Positions 17,474 through 27,360 of a stretch of DNA of 54,788 nucleotides are shown here, one piece after another. A program made the position numbers and the translations under genes. Under the pieces are notes generated by a model that saw nothing but the letters and a program-made list of their open reading frames with translations, was not told the origin of the DNA and ran no database searches. Numbering within the stretch: position 1 is the stretch's first letter; every line of letters starts with the position of its first letter. Source of the DNA: Chthonomonadales bacterium (lineage in GTDB: Bacteria > Armatimonadota > Chthonomonadetes > Chthonomonadales > CAJBBX01); assembly GCA_027459625.1 (NCBI GenBank), contig DAIDHP010000027.1, forward strand, positions 1 through 54,788, given 5' to 3'.

Positions 17474-20400
17474 ATGACCGGCTACCGCAAGCCGATTTCA
17501 CTTTTTTCCGGTGTGGCGATAATCATGCTTTTAAGCATTTGCATATATCGTCTGTCTCCGGCGGCGACGCTATCGGGATTTAACATACCCTCCCCTCACT
17601 CCGACACGACCACCCCTCAAGCGCCCAATCCAACCAATCCCGCTAGTCCAACCAATCCCGCCAATCCAACCAATCCAACCAATCCCGCTAGTCCAACCAA
17701 TCCCGCCAATCCCGCCAATCCCGCCAATCCGAACGCACCGTCCCCGGTGCTTCCTCCGGTAGCGCCTCTTCCGATATTTAATCCAAACAAGCCGATTACG
17801 TCGAATCCATTGTATGATATTTTAAAACAAGCGCCCACGACGCTTCCCGCAACCAAACCGTTGAAGGATTTTCGCACCGGCACGGAGGTGAAGTCGCTAT
17901 CACAACCCGCCGCCCCCGCAAAGCCTCTTGAGCTTTTCGGATACAGCTATTTCGCCCCCGCAAGGCAAATGATCCTGGCAAGGATGGATTACATTAAAAA
18001 ATTAATGTCCCAGCCGGTTATACCCGGAGCGGGGTTCACGAGTGCGCAAGCCTCTCAAAATGCCAATGGCGGCGCACAGGGCAATTCCACGAACGGGCAG
18101 TCGGGAAACTCGCAAAACACCGGGACATCTCCTCAAAATCCTAATGGGATAGGGAATAACAACGCCGCCGCCAATTTAACTGATGCTCAAAAACTGGACT
18201 TGCTCACACGCGCTCGTGAAAACAAGCTGACGGATGCGGAAAAAATCAAATATCATGATTTACTGTATCCCGCCTCCCCGGCCTCGCCAAGTCAGCAGGG
18301 TTCTTCCGGTGTATCCCCTCTCAATACTGCGTCCTCCAATACGGTCAACACCGCGCCCACCAATGGCGGCGGTCCGTTGATTAACGATGCCAATGCGTTC
18401 AATTCCCTCAACGACCCACTCACTCAGTTCTTCTCCAATATCGCCGCCACAGTCCCAGCCACCTATCAATTGGCAGCGGGGGATAAAGTGACATTAAGAT
18501 ATTGGAGCCCAACAATGGAGATGAGTGAGCAGAATCTCATGGTGGATCAGACGGGCGGATTGACGATCCCCGGAGCCGGACGCATCATTGTGCAGGGTCA
18601 AACGTTGGAGCAAGCGGAAAAGCTGATCGGAGCCAAACTGAACACCCTGTACCGAGATGTGAAAGTTTCGCTTTCCATGCAGGAACTCCGAACCATGCCG
18701 ATTACGGTCACGGGTGAATCTTGGTATCCGGGAACCTATAACGTTCCAGCAGTCGCCACCGCTTTGAATATGCTTTACGCCACTGGCGGACCGACGGATG
18801 ATGGCACCCTACGCAAAATTGAGGTGCGCCGGAACGGACTACTGGTGGGCGTCATTGATTTTTACAAGTTTTTGATGAAAGGGGATCAAACTCAGGATAT
18901 TCCCTTGCAACCTGGTGACGTGATTTACATCCCGCCGCGATTTTCGCGTGTTACCGTGCAAGGCGAGGTGCGTCGTCCAGGAATATATGAGCTAATTGAT
19001 CACGAATCATTGGCGGACGCTCTTGCATATGCAGGAGGGATCAATCCTTCCGGCGTGGAGCAGCGCGTACAGGTACTGAGCGTTCAGCCCGGCGTATCCC
19101 GAGTGTTGCGCGATGTGAATGTAAGCGATAAGAAATCCGCGGAGTCCACTTCCTTGTACGATGGTGACATCGTGGACGTCTTCTCCGTGCAGCCGACCGT
19201 GGAAAACATGGTGAGTATCGACGGCGCCGTGGATCTGCCAGGAGATTACGCGATCACCCCCGGAATGACAGTGTCTGATTTGTTGCGTGACGCTCGCGGA
19301 ACGCTAAGCGATGCGTACTTACCGGTGGCGCATCTGTTCCGCTACAATCCCGACAATACGATGACACTGATTCCCATCGACCTTGAAAAAGCGTTGCAAG
19401 GCGATCCGAAGGATAATGTGGAGTTGAGACGCTGGGATAAGTTGATGGTCTACACCAGGGATGAGGTGGCTTGGACCGGGCAGCGCGAGGTGACGGTGCG
19501 CGGAGCGGTCAAGACCCCGGGCATCTATTATCGCAGCACCGGCATGCGCGTGAGTGACCTGCTCATCCTTGCCGGCGGAGTGACGCCGGAGGCATACACT
19601 CGTCGCGCAATATTGCTTCATCAGCATCCCGATGGTTCATACACTTATGATTATGTGAATATCAACGCCGCAATGACGGGGAATCCAAACAGCGATCCTC
19701 TCTTGCAGGAGAAGGATGTGCTCGCGGTATATCGAACGGACGAGGCGCACTTCACTCCGGACCACACCGTCAAGATTGCGGGTGAAGTGGTTACGCCTGG
19801 TTCTTATCCCCGTGGAGACGGAATGCATTTGAGTGATTTAATACGGGTGGCGGGCGGACTGACTCCGCAAGCCAGCGATGAGATCGCGATAGCTCATGCT
19901 CGCACAGACGAAAACGCCACGCCGGAACAAATCACATGGGACAGTTCCACGGACAAGCCTATTCCCGATCCCCTGTTGCAGGATGGAGATGTGGTGACGA
20001 TTCAAGGCATGGGGGATTACCGTGCGAAGCCTTATATCGTGTATGTAAACGGAGAGGTGAACCGTCCTGGTCCCGTTATTCTTAAAGGGAATAATGAATG
20101 GTTGAGCGATGCGATTCGCGACGCCGGCGGGCTTAAACCGAATGCGTATGCGCCGGGAGTGGAGTTCATGCGCTCTCCCGATCTTCTGATGACCGCCGGA
20201 CAGAAACAGATCGCTCAAATGGTGAATGAATTGAACGATTTAATCAACCAAAGCGATTATCAAAGGGAGTTGGCGAAAGCGGATGTGGAGCGCATCAAGA
20301 TGATAGGACAGGCGATGAATTCAGGATTGCCAATTCCGATCCCAGGGCTCGCCACAGCCACCACTGCGGCTGCTGCGAGCACCGCGCCGGTGGCGAATGC

Positions 20401-20899
20401 AGCCAACCCATTGCTGAACAGGCAACTTGTAACTCCTCCGCGCACCTTAACCGACACGGATCTGTTACCCGCCGGCAATGTGGCAATTAACCTCGCCGCA
20501 GCCATGAAAAAGCCTCATGGTCCGGCGGATATCCTAATGATGAACGGTGACACTGTGAACGTGCCTCAAATGCCGACCACAGTACAGGTTATCGGAGCGG
20601 TAATGCACGCCCGCGGCGTTCTTTACCAAAAAGATATGACAGTTCGGAATTATGTGGATCAGGCGGGTGGTTTCGCCCCCGACGCGGCATTGGATCGCAT
20701 AGAGATAATACGTTTGGGCGACGGATTGACGCCTGCCAGCAAAGTGAAACATCTTAAGCCTGGCGACGTGATCTTAGTACCCACCCAGGTGATGGCAGCC
20801 AAGCTAACAACCAAGAATAACCTGATTGATGATATTTTCAGAAACATCACCAACACCTCCCTCATCATTTTGGTGGCTACCAAACTGTTTGGATTGTGA
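17474..20899 (+). CDS. Very large Wza-type polysaccharide export protein with seven SLBB domains
   Basis: The protein has 1141 residues from ATG 17474, chosen because AAGGGGG lies 9 bases upstream. ATG 17465 overlaps that leader. A signal sequence or anchor (SLFSGVAIIMLLSICIY) opens it. An Asn/Pro/Ala/Thr-rich tract with NPTNPASP-type repeats follows (about residues 48-87), then disordered Gln/Asn/Ser stretches. The poly-export domain covers about 331-403 (YQLAAGDKVTLRYWSP). Seven SLBB-like repeats follow, each with a VxGEVxxPGxY start and AGG-type end, beginning near 410, 494, 580, 674, 764, 856 and 1038. A hydrophobic tail ends it. Wza is normally below 400 residues. The likely role is polysaccharide passage across the periplasm and outer membrane. 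It leads the gmd-fcl-wzz strand. Confidence 0.85.
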   Translation: MTGYRKPISLFSGVAIIMLLSICIYRLSPAATLSGFNIPSPHSDTTTPQAPNPTNPASPTNPANPTNPTNPASPTNPANPANPANPNAPSPVLPPVAPLPIFNPNKPITSNPLYDILKQAPTTLPATKPLKDFRTGTEVKSLSQPAAPAKPLELFGYSYFAPARQMILARMDYIKKLMSQPVIPGAGFTSAQASQNANGGAQGNSTNGQSGNSQNTGTSPQNPNGIGNNNAAANLTDAQKLDLLTRARENKLTDAEKIKYHDLLYPASPASPSQQGSSGVSPLNTASSNTVNTAPTNGGGPLINDANAFNSLNDPLTQFFSNIAATVPATYQLAAGDKVTLRYWSPTMEMSEQNLMVDQTGGLTIPGAGRIIVQGQTLEQAEKLIGAKLNTLYRDVKVSLSMQELRTMPITVTGESWYPGTYNVPAVATALNMLYATGGPTDDGTLRKIEVRRNGLLVGVIDFYKFLMKGDQTQDIPLQPGDVIYIPPRFSRVTVQGEVRRPGIYELIDHESLADALAYAGGINPSGVEQRVQVLSVQPGVSRVLRDVNVSDKKSAESTSLYDGDIVDVFSVQPTVENMVSIDGAVDLPGDYAITPGMTVSDLLRDARGTLSDAYLPVAHLFRYNPDNTMTLIPIDLEKALQGDPKDNVELRRWDKLMVYTRDEVAWTGQREVTVRGAVKTPGIYYRSTGMRVSDLLILAGGVTPEAYTRRAILLHQHPDGSYTYDYVNINAAMTGNPNSDPLLQEKDVLAVYRTDEAHFTPDHTVKIAGEVVTPGSYPRGDGMHLSDLIRVAGGLTPQASDEIAIAHARTDENATPEQITWDSSTDKPIPDPLLQDGDVVTIQGMGDYRAKPYIVYVNGEVNRPGPVILKGNNEWLSDAIRDAGGLKPNAYAPGVEFMRSPDLLMTAGQKQIAQMVNELNDLINQSDYQRELAKADVERIKMIGQAMNSGLPIPIPGLATATTAAAASTAPVANAANPLLNRQLVTPPRTLTDTDLLPAGNVAINLAAAMKKPHGPADILMMNGDTVNVPQMPTTVQVIGAVMHARGVLYQKDMTVRNYVDQAGGFAPDAALDRIEIIRLGDGLTPASKVKHLKPGDVILVPTQVMAAKLTTKNNLIDDIFRNITNTSLIILVATKLFGL
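17616..17737 (+). repeat. In-gene tandem repeat encoding Asn-Pro-rich linker
   Basis: Units built from CCAACCAAT and CCCGCCAAT (9 bases) with CCCGCTAGT variants repeat about a dozen times. They encode alternating NPT, NPA and SPT triplets. The repeat length is a multiple of three, so copy-number changes would alter linker length without breaking the frame. Confidence 0.8.
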
Positions 20900-20954
20900 G
20901 GGTTGACTTGATGACACATTTCCTCGGGGAGAGGGGATCAGGAATATTGCTACC

Positions 20955-22001
20955 ATGAAGAAAGCGCTGATTACGGGAATAACCGGGCAGGATGGCTCGT
21001 ATCTCACCGAGTTACTCCTCGGGAAGGGCTATCAGGTTCACGGGATCATAAGACGCGCGAGCACCTTTAATACGGATCGGATCGATGCCATTTATGCGGA
21101 CCCCCATGAGCAGGGGACTCGTCTCTTCCTTCATTACGGCGATCTTTCCGACGCCACAGGCATACGCAGAATTATTGGCAAAGTGCAACCTGATGAGGTG
21201 TATAACCTTGGAGCGCAGTCTCATGTCCGGGTCTCTTTCGATCAACCGGAATATACCGCCGACGTGGTCGCCACAGGCACATTGCGCCTATTGGATGCGG
21301 TGCGTGATTTTATCGCGGAGACACATAAGCCTGTGCGTTTGTATCAGGCGGGGTCATCGGAGATGTTCGGTGCGGCCAATCCACCACAGCATGAAGGCAC
21401 GCCGTTTTACCCGCGCAGTCCCTATGCGGTTAGCAAGGTTGCAGCGCATTGGTACGCCATTAACTACAGAGAGGCGCAGGGGATGTTCATCTGTAACGGG
21501 ATTCTGTTTAATCATGAATCCCCGCGTCGCGGCGAGACATTCGTCACGCGGAAGGTCACTCGCGCGGTGGGGCGAATAAAGCTTGACTTGCAGGAAAAGC
21601 TCTATTTGGGCAACCTGGAATCGAAAAGAGACTGGGGTTACGCCGGGGACTACGTGGAAGCGATGTGGCTTATGCTGCAGCAAGACCAGCCGGATGATTA
21701 TGTTATCGCCACAGGGGAGTCGTATTCCGTCAAGGATCTTCTTGAAGAGGCTTTCAGTTACGTGGATTTGGATTGGCGAAATTTTGTGGAGATCGACGCA
21801 CGATATTTTCGTCCGACGGAAGTGAATCATCTTCACGGAGACGCTACAAAGGCGAGTGAGAAGCTTGGATGGGAGCCGAAAGTTGGGTTTGTGGAGTTAG
21901 TCCATATGATGGTGGATCACGATTTGGAGCTTGCTCGCCAGGACAAAACACTGCGTGACGCCGGGCATATTTTGGCGCCGCGCGGTTTAGCGAACAGATA
22001 G
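20955..22001 (+). CDS. gmd: GDP-mannose 4,6-dehydratase
   Basis: The protein has 348 residues and belongs to the short-chain dehydrogenase superfamily. It converts GDP-D-mannose to GDP-4-keto-6-deoxy-D-mannose with bound NADP. Motifs: [17 protein letters not shown] (nucleotide loop), [18 protein letters not shown], the catalytic GSSEMFG serine or threonine site, and [10 protein letters not shown], which carries the Tyr-x3-Lys pair. The C-terminal [15 protein letters not shown] and LGWEPKVGF are typical of Gmd. It is followed 50 bases later by fcl, forming the GDP-fucose pair, and it uses the product of the 5791 gene. Confidence 0.97.
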   Translation: MKKALITGITGQDGSYLTELLLGKGYQVHGIIRRASTFNTDRIDAIYADPHEQGTRLFLHYGDLSDATGIRRIIGKVQPDEVYNLGAQSHVRVSFDQPEYTADVVATGTLRLLDAVRDFIAETHKPVRLYQAGSSEMFGAANPPQHEGTPFYPRSPYAVSKVAAHWYAINYREAQGMFICNGILFNHESPRRGETFVTRKVTRAVGRIKLDLQEKLYLGNLESKRDWGYAGDYVEAMWLMLQQDQPDDYVIATGESYSVKDLLEEAFSYVDLDWRNFVEIDARYFRPTEVNHLHGDATKASEKLGWEPKVGFVELVHMMVDHDLELARQDKTLRDAGHILAPRGLANR

Positions 22002-22051
22002 AAAACGCAATTGTGCGGTATGGGAGTGTTTTTTTTCTTCAAGGAGTCGTC

Positions 22052-22990
22052 ATGCGGAGGGATAGTCGAATATATGTTGCAGGGCATCTCGGTCTCGTGG
22101 GATCCGCTATCACGAGGAGACTGCATACGGACGGCTATGAGCATCTAATTTTGCGCTCCATCGATGAATGTGATTTGACGAATTCCGTGGCGGTTGACGC
22201 TCTGTTTGCGCAGGAAAAGCCGGAATATGTGTTTCTCGCCGCCGCCAAGGTGGGGGGTATTTTGGCAAACAATACATATCCAGGGGACTTCATTCGGATC
22301 AATCTTCAGATACAAATCAATGTCATTGATGCGGCACGGCGTTTTGGCGCAAAAAAACTGCTTTTTCTTGGATCATCCTGCATCTACCCAAAGCTCGCTC
22401 CGCAGCCAATAAAGGAGGAGTATTTACTCACAGGGCCGTTGGAAACCACCAATGACGCTTATGCAATCGCGAAAATCGCAGGTATCCAGATGTGCGATGC
22501 ATACCGGCGACAGTATGGATTTCAATCCGTTTGTCTCATGCCGACAAATCTTTACGGTCCTGGCGACAATTTCGATTTGAACAATTCGCATGTACTGCCC
22601 GCGCTTATCCGCAAATTCCATGAAGCCAAAGTGAACCAATGTCCAGAAGTTGTCGTGTGGGGAACGGGGAAACCACGTCGGGAATTCCTGTTTGTGGATG
22701 ATCTTGCGGACGCTTCCCTTTTTCTAATGAATAACTATCAGGGCGATGAGATCGTTAACGTTGGAGTGGGGCAGGACCAAACGATAGGCGATTTGGCGGA
22801 AAAGATTCGCGACTTGGTGGGCTATCGGGGCGATATCACTTTCGATACATCCAAACCGGATGGTACTCCAAGAAAGCTTCTTGACGTATCTCGCCTGTTC
22901 GGCTTGGGTTGGCGTCCAAAAACCTCTCTACGCGACGGAATTTCACAAACATATGGCTGGTACCAGGAGAAGGTGGGGGAAATTTGTTGA
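22052..22990 (+). CDS. fcl: GDP-L-fucose synthase
   Basis: The protein has 312 residues from ATG 22052, which has AAGGAG 5 bases upstream. An ATG at 22013 is not used. It epimerises and reduces GDP-4-keto-6-deoxymannose to GDP-L-fucose with NADPH. Motifs: YVAGHLGLVGSAITRRL (dinucleotide loop), AAKVGGILANNTYPGDF, GSSCIYP, the catalytic NDAYAIAKIAG (Tyr-x3-Lys) and NLYGPGDNF. The GTGKPRREFLFVDDLADA region is highly typical. Together with Gmd it gives GDP-L-fucose for the glycosyltransferases of the locus. Confidence 0.97.
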   Translation: MRRDSRIYVAGHLGLVGSAITRRLHTDGYEHLILRSIDECDLTNSVAVDALFAQEKPEYVFLAAAKVGGILANNTYPGDFIRINLQIQINVIDAARRFGAKKLLFLGSSCIYPKLAPQPIKEEYLLTGPLETTNDAYAIAKIAGIQMCDAYRRQYGFQSVCLMPTNLYGPGDNFDLNNSHVLPALIRKFHEAKVNQCPEVVVWGTGKPRREFLFVDDLADASLFLMNNYQGDEIVNVGVGQDQTIGDLAEKIRDLVGYRGDITFDTSKPDGTPRKLLDVSRLFGLGWRPKTSLRDGISQTYGWYQEKVGEIC

Positions 22991-23384
22991 TACGTTTGTG
23001 TTTGTTTACTTATGGATCGGAATATTCTGGTATTTGAGATGTTATGTTAACGAACTATGCTGAAGACCTGTTTGGAAAGATTGATGAGAGTAATTAACAT
23101 AGATAACCGTCATGAGTGTGAAATGATTTAATTGTAGTTTCGAACTCCGAAAGACACTCTAGGGGAAATAGCAAATACGCTTTGCCACAAATGTAAAGAA
23201 TGTCGCAATTCATCGCATCTGATATGACATTATAGTATTTCAAAGGGAATTAATTATTCGTAATATGCGCTCCGCATTCGTTTTTACACTTGAATATATC
23301 CACTTGATAGTTGGATATGACCAGTAAAAGGAAACGAGTGATTGAGAATCGTTCCATTGGAAGCATATACGGCTATTTAAACGT
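22991..23384. other. Intergenic stretch upstream of the Wzz-like gene
   Basis: About 390 AT-rich bases hold no convincing gene. It contains several short palindromes and the 15-base AAGGAAACGAGTGAT motif at 23328-23342. A promoter for the Wzz-like gene probably lies here, but I cannot choose one. Confidence 0.5.
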
Positions 23385-24926
23385 GTGATTATGACGCCAA
23401 CACCGGACCATCAAGACGAACTATATATCGATTCCTCTCTGCTGAGGGCTGTTATAAAAAAGCGTTGGAAATTGTGGACGTTTACAGGGCTGTTTCTTTT
23501 TGTCCTCATCGTTTTCATAATGTTGCTTTTCGTTCCCCAGAAATACACTTCTACCACCTCCCTCTCCATACAGAGCAGCGCATCGCCGATGGGTGGGGCG
23601 CTATCCGTTCTCACGGGACAGTCTGAAAACAAGAAATATCTCGGAATTTTAAGCAGCAGGCGGCTGGCGGAGAGGGTTGCGAATGACGTGGATCTGTACC
23701 AAAAGCTCCGTTTTCGCGATCGCGCCGATATGTTGGAGCGCTTGCAGGGGATGGTCTCCGCCAACGAGGATTCCGTGAGCGGGCTTGTGTTTATATCCGT
23801 GACGGTTAAGGGTCCACCCTATATCCCCGTATTATCCAAGTTAAATCGCCAAAAGATCAAGAATCTTGCGAAAGAAATCGCGAATGCATACGCCAAGGAA
23901 TTGAAGCGATATTATGTTGATAATGATAACGCGCGAGATACGGTTTTATTGCGCGGCGCGAATCAACTACTCAAGATGACCAAGGATAACTACTATAAAA
24001 ATAGGGACTTGGTGATGCTATTTATCAGGAAGCATCTAAAAATGACCTATATGGCCAGCTTGGGGAAAGGCGGATCCGGAACTTTGGATATTGGCTCGTC
24101 GGCGGATTTGGCTATGACGAGCGCCTCGGGAGGCGATACTCTTTCCGGTTCGTCATCCGGCGATTCCAGCTCTTCTTCACCGCTCTCCTCCATGGGGGCT
24201 TCGACATCGCTTCCCGGCGGATCTTCCGGAGTGTCGGGGTTGTATCAGGGTTTGTTGCAAATTCAAACCGATTTGAAAGGGTTGGAGGCGGGTTACACGG
24301 AATACAATTCTCAGGTGAACAAACAACTGAAAAATATTGATAACATCCCCGAAGAGGATCCATTACTCATGCAAGCCAGGCGCAGTGTTCTGGAGCAAAA
24401 GTTGAAGCTGGAGGAGTTGCGCATTCAATATAGCGACACCAACCCTCTGGTTGTCGTTGCGAAAAATGAACTGGCGGTGGCTGAAGCGCAGTTGAAAAGA
24501 GAGATAAGAGGAATTAAGAATCACTACACTTCCGACTCAGTGGTGAATTCCGTCCGGGAAGCTGATCTTGAAGCGAAAAGATTGACCTTGCTGCAAAATA
24601 TCCATAGGATGGAAAAGGGCATGATGCTGCAGGGATTGCAGGAGGCGAAGTTTGATGAGTTGAAGACAGACCTGATGCTGAGCCTCGCCGCTTTCAAGGA
24701 AACCGAAGTGGATGCTGCCAAATTAAGATTGGAGACAGTGTCAGCCCAGAGCAGGATCAATGTGGTGGATACGGCCATTGACGCAAGAACCGGTAACCCT
24801 CGCCCTCGAATCATGCTTGGTATTGCCTTGGCGCTTGTGATAGTATGCATAGGTGCGCTCATCATCAGAGATTATAACGTGGAATCGAAAGCAAGGAAGA
24901 AACAGGAGATTACCCCTGCGAGTTAG
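23385..24926 (+). CDS. Wzz/GumC-like polysaccharide chain-length protein without kinase domain
   Basis: The protein has about 513 residues from GTG 23385, or 511 from ATG 23391. Neither has a clear leader. It has a basic N-terminus, a membrane helix near residues 33-53 and a second near 478-497, with a large periplasmic part between. Coiled-coil-prone helices occupy about 290-460, ending near a PRPRIMLG motif ahead of the second helix. That plan fits co-polymerases that set chain length. A Ser/Gly-rich insert of about 55 residues (227-284) is unusual. There is no Walker motif after the second helix, so a tyrosine kinase partner, if any, is elsewhere. Confidence 0.8.
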   Translation: MIMTPTPDHQDELYIDSSLLRAVIKKRWKLWTFTGLFLFVLIVFIMLLFVPQKYTSTTSLSIQSSASPMGGALSVLTGQSENKKYLGILSSRRLAERVANDVDLYQKLRFRDRADMLERLQGMVSANEDSVSGLVFISVTVKGPPYIPVLSKLNRQKIKNLAKEIANAYAKELKRYYVDNDNARDTVLLRGANQLLKMTKDNYYKNRDLVMLFIRKHLKMTYMASLGKGGSGTLDIGSSADLAMTSASGGDTLSGSSSGDSSSSSPLSSMGASTSLPGGSSGVSGLYQGLLQIQTDLKGLEAGYTEYNSQVNKQLKNIDNIPEEDPLLMQARRSVLEQKLKLEELRIQYSDTNPLVVVAKNELAVAEAQLKREIRGIKNHYTSDSVVNSVREADLEAKRLTLLQNIHRMEKGMMLQGLQEAKFDELKTDLMLSLAAFKETEVDAAKLRLETVSAQSRINVVDTAIDARTGNPRPRIMLGIALALVIVCIGALIIRDYNVESKARKKQEITPAS

Positions 24927-24968
24927 CGACACGGCAGGCTGACAAGCACAAATGAACCGAAATTATAC

Positions 24969-24997
24969 GAGGAGGGGGACAATGCGTCCTCTTCCTC
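24969..24997 (+). terminator. Stable hairpin after the Wzz-like gene
   Basis: GAGGAGGGGGAC pairs with GTCCTCTTCCTC with two G-U wobbles and a 5-base loop. The pairs form only in the plus-strand RNA. No T-run follows, so termination would be weak or factor-dependent. Confidence 0.4.
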
Positions 24998-25034
24998 TCA
25001 CATGTTGCTGAAGTATGAAGCGTATGTTATCTGT

Positions 25035-25688
25035 TTACTGCGCCCCGCGTCCGGTTAAAACCGCAGGAATGGTTTTTACCAAGATCATTAAGTCGTTTCT
25101 GAAGGATCTCGTCTCGATATATTGAATATCCAACTCCACCCATTGCTCGAAGGGGATATTGCTTCGCCCGTTAATTTGCCAGAGACAGGTCAATCCCGGA
25201 TGCACCGAAAGTCGCTTGAGCTCGCGATCCCCGTATTTCTCCACTTCACATGGCAATGGAGGACGAGGGCCAACCAAGCTCATGTCCCCCTTAAGCACAT
25301 TCCAAAGCTGGGGAATTTCATCAATGCTCGTTTTACGCATGAAGGCTCCAATGGGAGTAATGCGAGGATCTTTTCGGATTTTGAAGACTGGTCCGTCCGC
25401 TTCGTTGAGATGTCGAAGCTGGTCTTGCTTGGTTTCCGCATCCGCCACCATTGACCTAAACTTATAACACGTGAAGGGTTTTCCCCCAATTCCCACACGG
25501 GTCTGTTTGAAAATAACAGGACCTTTGGAGGTTAACTTAATCAATAAAGCGATTACTATGGAGATGGGCATGAAAAGCGTGATGCCTAGTGCCGATATAA
25601 TAATGTCTGTGAGTCTCTTTAACAACATATAGCTCTTATCTGACTTCACGATCTGTATGGATTGTATCGAATCGTGCGATATAGCCAT
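25035..25688 (-). CDS. Priming sugar-phosphate transferase (polyprenyl-phosphate type)
   Basis: The protein has 217 residues. It would transfer a sugar-1-phosphate from a UDP-sugar to undecaprenyl phosphate, the first step of repeat-unit assembly. It is a short, single-helix form of the WcaJ/WbaP family: a hydrophobic helix near 27-50 (IISALGITLFMPISIVIALL), then GPVIFKQTRVG, the YKFRSM block, FMRKTSIDEIPQLWNVLKGD and MSLVGPRPPLP. The catalytic Asp and Glu lie in the DEIPQLWN region. HPGLTCLWQINGRS ends the core. AAGGGAG precedes the ATG at normal spacing. It is the last gene of the minus-strand polysaccharide set. Confidence 0.93.
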   Translation of the reverse strand: MAISHDSIQSIQIVKSDKSYMLLKRLTDIIISALGITLFMPISIVIALLIKLTSKGPVIFKQTRVGIGGKPFTCYKFRSMVADAETKQDQLRHLNEADGPVFKIRKDPRITPIGAFMRKTSIDEIPQLWNVLKGDMSLVGPRPPLPCEVEKYGDRELKRLSVHPGLTCLWQINGRSNIPFEQWVELDIQYIETRSFRNDLMILVKTIPAVLTGRGAQ

Positions 25689-25881
25689 GGTTCACTCCCT
25701 TTCCGACATTGAAAGGCTTTCTTGCAATCTCAAGTAACTGAAAATTCCTGTGGAAGAATTAATTTTTCACGTGAGTGTAACAACTCCACATTGTTGAATT
25801 TCAATTATCCGCTTGAAAATGTGGTAAACAACCATATACTACTGCATCGAGCTTTAAGCGTTGCTATGGGAAAAATGTCTC

Positions 25882-27156
25882 TTATCGGGTTTTGGTTAGG
25901 GTCGACGCATATGAAAGCGGTTCGGATTGTTCCACGACCTCGCCAAGGCAATCCATGAACAGTTGGTGAAATTGCTGAGCGGCGTGAGATATTGTGTAAT
26001 TATCCATCAAGGCGCGTCGTGCGTTTTGTCCAAAGCGTTTGGATTCATCAGGAGAATTCACTAGACGGAGTATGTTGGCTACGAGTCCGTCCACGTCGCA
26101 TGGATCGATTCTTAATCCACACTCATCCTCCTCCAGGACTCTGCAAACCTCCGAATCCGGGTGGATCATAGCGATTGTCGCTCGTCCGGCGGCGAGTATG
26201 CTGTAAAACTTGCTGGGGACGCATAACCCTTCCATGCCGGGTTCCAATGTGACCATGCAAACGTCCGCCGATGCCAAAAGGTCTTCATATTGGGTGCTTG
26301 GCACATATGGAAACAGCCGAACGCTGGTCAACCCTTCATCAATGATGCGATGATGGATATGTTCTTTTTGAGCCCCATCCCCGACAAACACAAAGGTCAC
26401 ATTGGCGTTAAGGTTTCTAAGCTTGCTTGCTGCGTCCAGAATCGTATCAAAGTTGTGATAAAGTCCGAAGTTGCCCGCGTATAAAACCACAAACCCATCA
26501 ATGCCATTGGCGTCGCGGAAATGGCTTGTTTTTTTGGGGGATACGATATCAGGATCAAACCCGACAGGAATAATGCTGGTGTTGCTGTCGGTTAAATCAT
26601 ATGTTTTGGATATCCGGTCGTTCATGCAACGGCCTATCACCACCACTCTGTGTGCGGTGTGCAGCCACGCTTTTTGAACCTTCCGTACGACTTTCACTGG
26701 GATGCTGCGATCTTTCAAGACTCCCATGCTAATGGAACGGTCGGGTTCCAAATCATAGATAAGATAGATGTAAGGAATTTTTCGAAGTAGCTTGAAGAGA
26801 TGCGCAGCCAACGGGGCGGTCGGGGGCGCCGTGGATACCATGACAAGATCGTATGGTTCGCGCCTCATTAGGGTGATAAACGAAACAAAGCTATAGGATA
26901 AGTTGGCGTACAAACGACGCGATAACGATTTCTGCCTTGGATAAGGGGTGTTTAAACGGGTGATTCGAACGCCCTCCCAATTCTCTTCACTGGATAGGTT
27001 GGCGTTCTTTACGCGGTAGAGATGCTTGCTGGTTATTACGTCAATTTGAAGGTCGTCATGGTTCGTCACAAGTTTCCGAACAACATCGGTAAGAATGGAT
27101 CCCGTCCCGCCAGTGCTGTCCGGATAAAAAAATTCATTTAATATGCAAATCCTCAT
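25882..27156 (-). CDS. Glycosyltransferase family 4 (WbuB-like)
   Basis: The protein has 424 residues with the two-domain GT-B fold of family 4. The N-terminus MRICILNEFFYPDSTGGTG is typical of WbuB-like enzymes, and YLIYDLEPD and VVVIGRCMNDRI follow. In the second domain VVLYAGNFGLYHNFDTIL and FVFVGDGAQKE bind the nucleotide sugar. The Glu-x7-Glu-like site reads PGMEGLCVPSKFYSILAAGR. AGAGG lies 5 bases before the ATG. It would add one sugar to the growing repeat unit at the inner membrane. Its neighbours are the priming transferase and the acetyltransferase. Donor sugar is unknown. Confidence 0.88.
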   Translation of the reverse strand: MRICILNEFFYPDSTGGTGSILTDVVRKLVTNHDDLQIDVITSKHLYRVKNANLSSEENWEGVRITRLNTPYPRQKSLSRRLYANLSYSFVSFITLMRREPYDLVMVSTAPPTAPLAAHLFKLLRKIPYIYLIYDLEPDRSISMGVLKDRSIPVKVVRKVQKAWLHTAHRVVVIGRCMNDRISKTYDLTDSNTSIIPVGFDPDIVSPKKTSHFRDANGIDGFVVLYAGNFGLYHNFDTILDAASKLRNLNANVTFVFVGDGAQKEHIHHRIIDEGLTSVRLFPYVPSTQYEDLLASADVCMVTLEPGMEGLCVPSKFYSILAAGRATIAMIHPDSEVCRVLEEDECGLRIDPCDVDGLVANILRLVNSPDESKRFGQNARRALMDNYTISHAAQQFHQLFMDCLGEVVEQSEPLSYASTLTKTR

Positions 27157-27360
27157 GCCAACCTCTTATATTTCCAAATTCCCATAAGAAATTATCGCAC
27201 TCATCCGAATGTATGTCAAGTAATTGAGGGTTTTTGGGAATATTATTTCAATAAAAAAGTGATCGCCTTCGTCTACGGCATACCTCTTTCCGTTTCGGAC
27301 AATCACCTATCTAATAGACGCATCTTATTGGTCTTTTGTTCGCATACATATATTATATAC

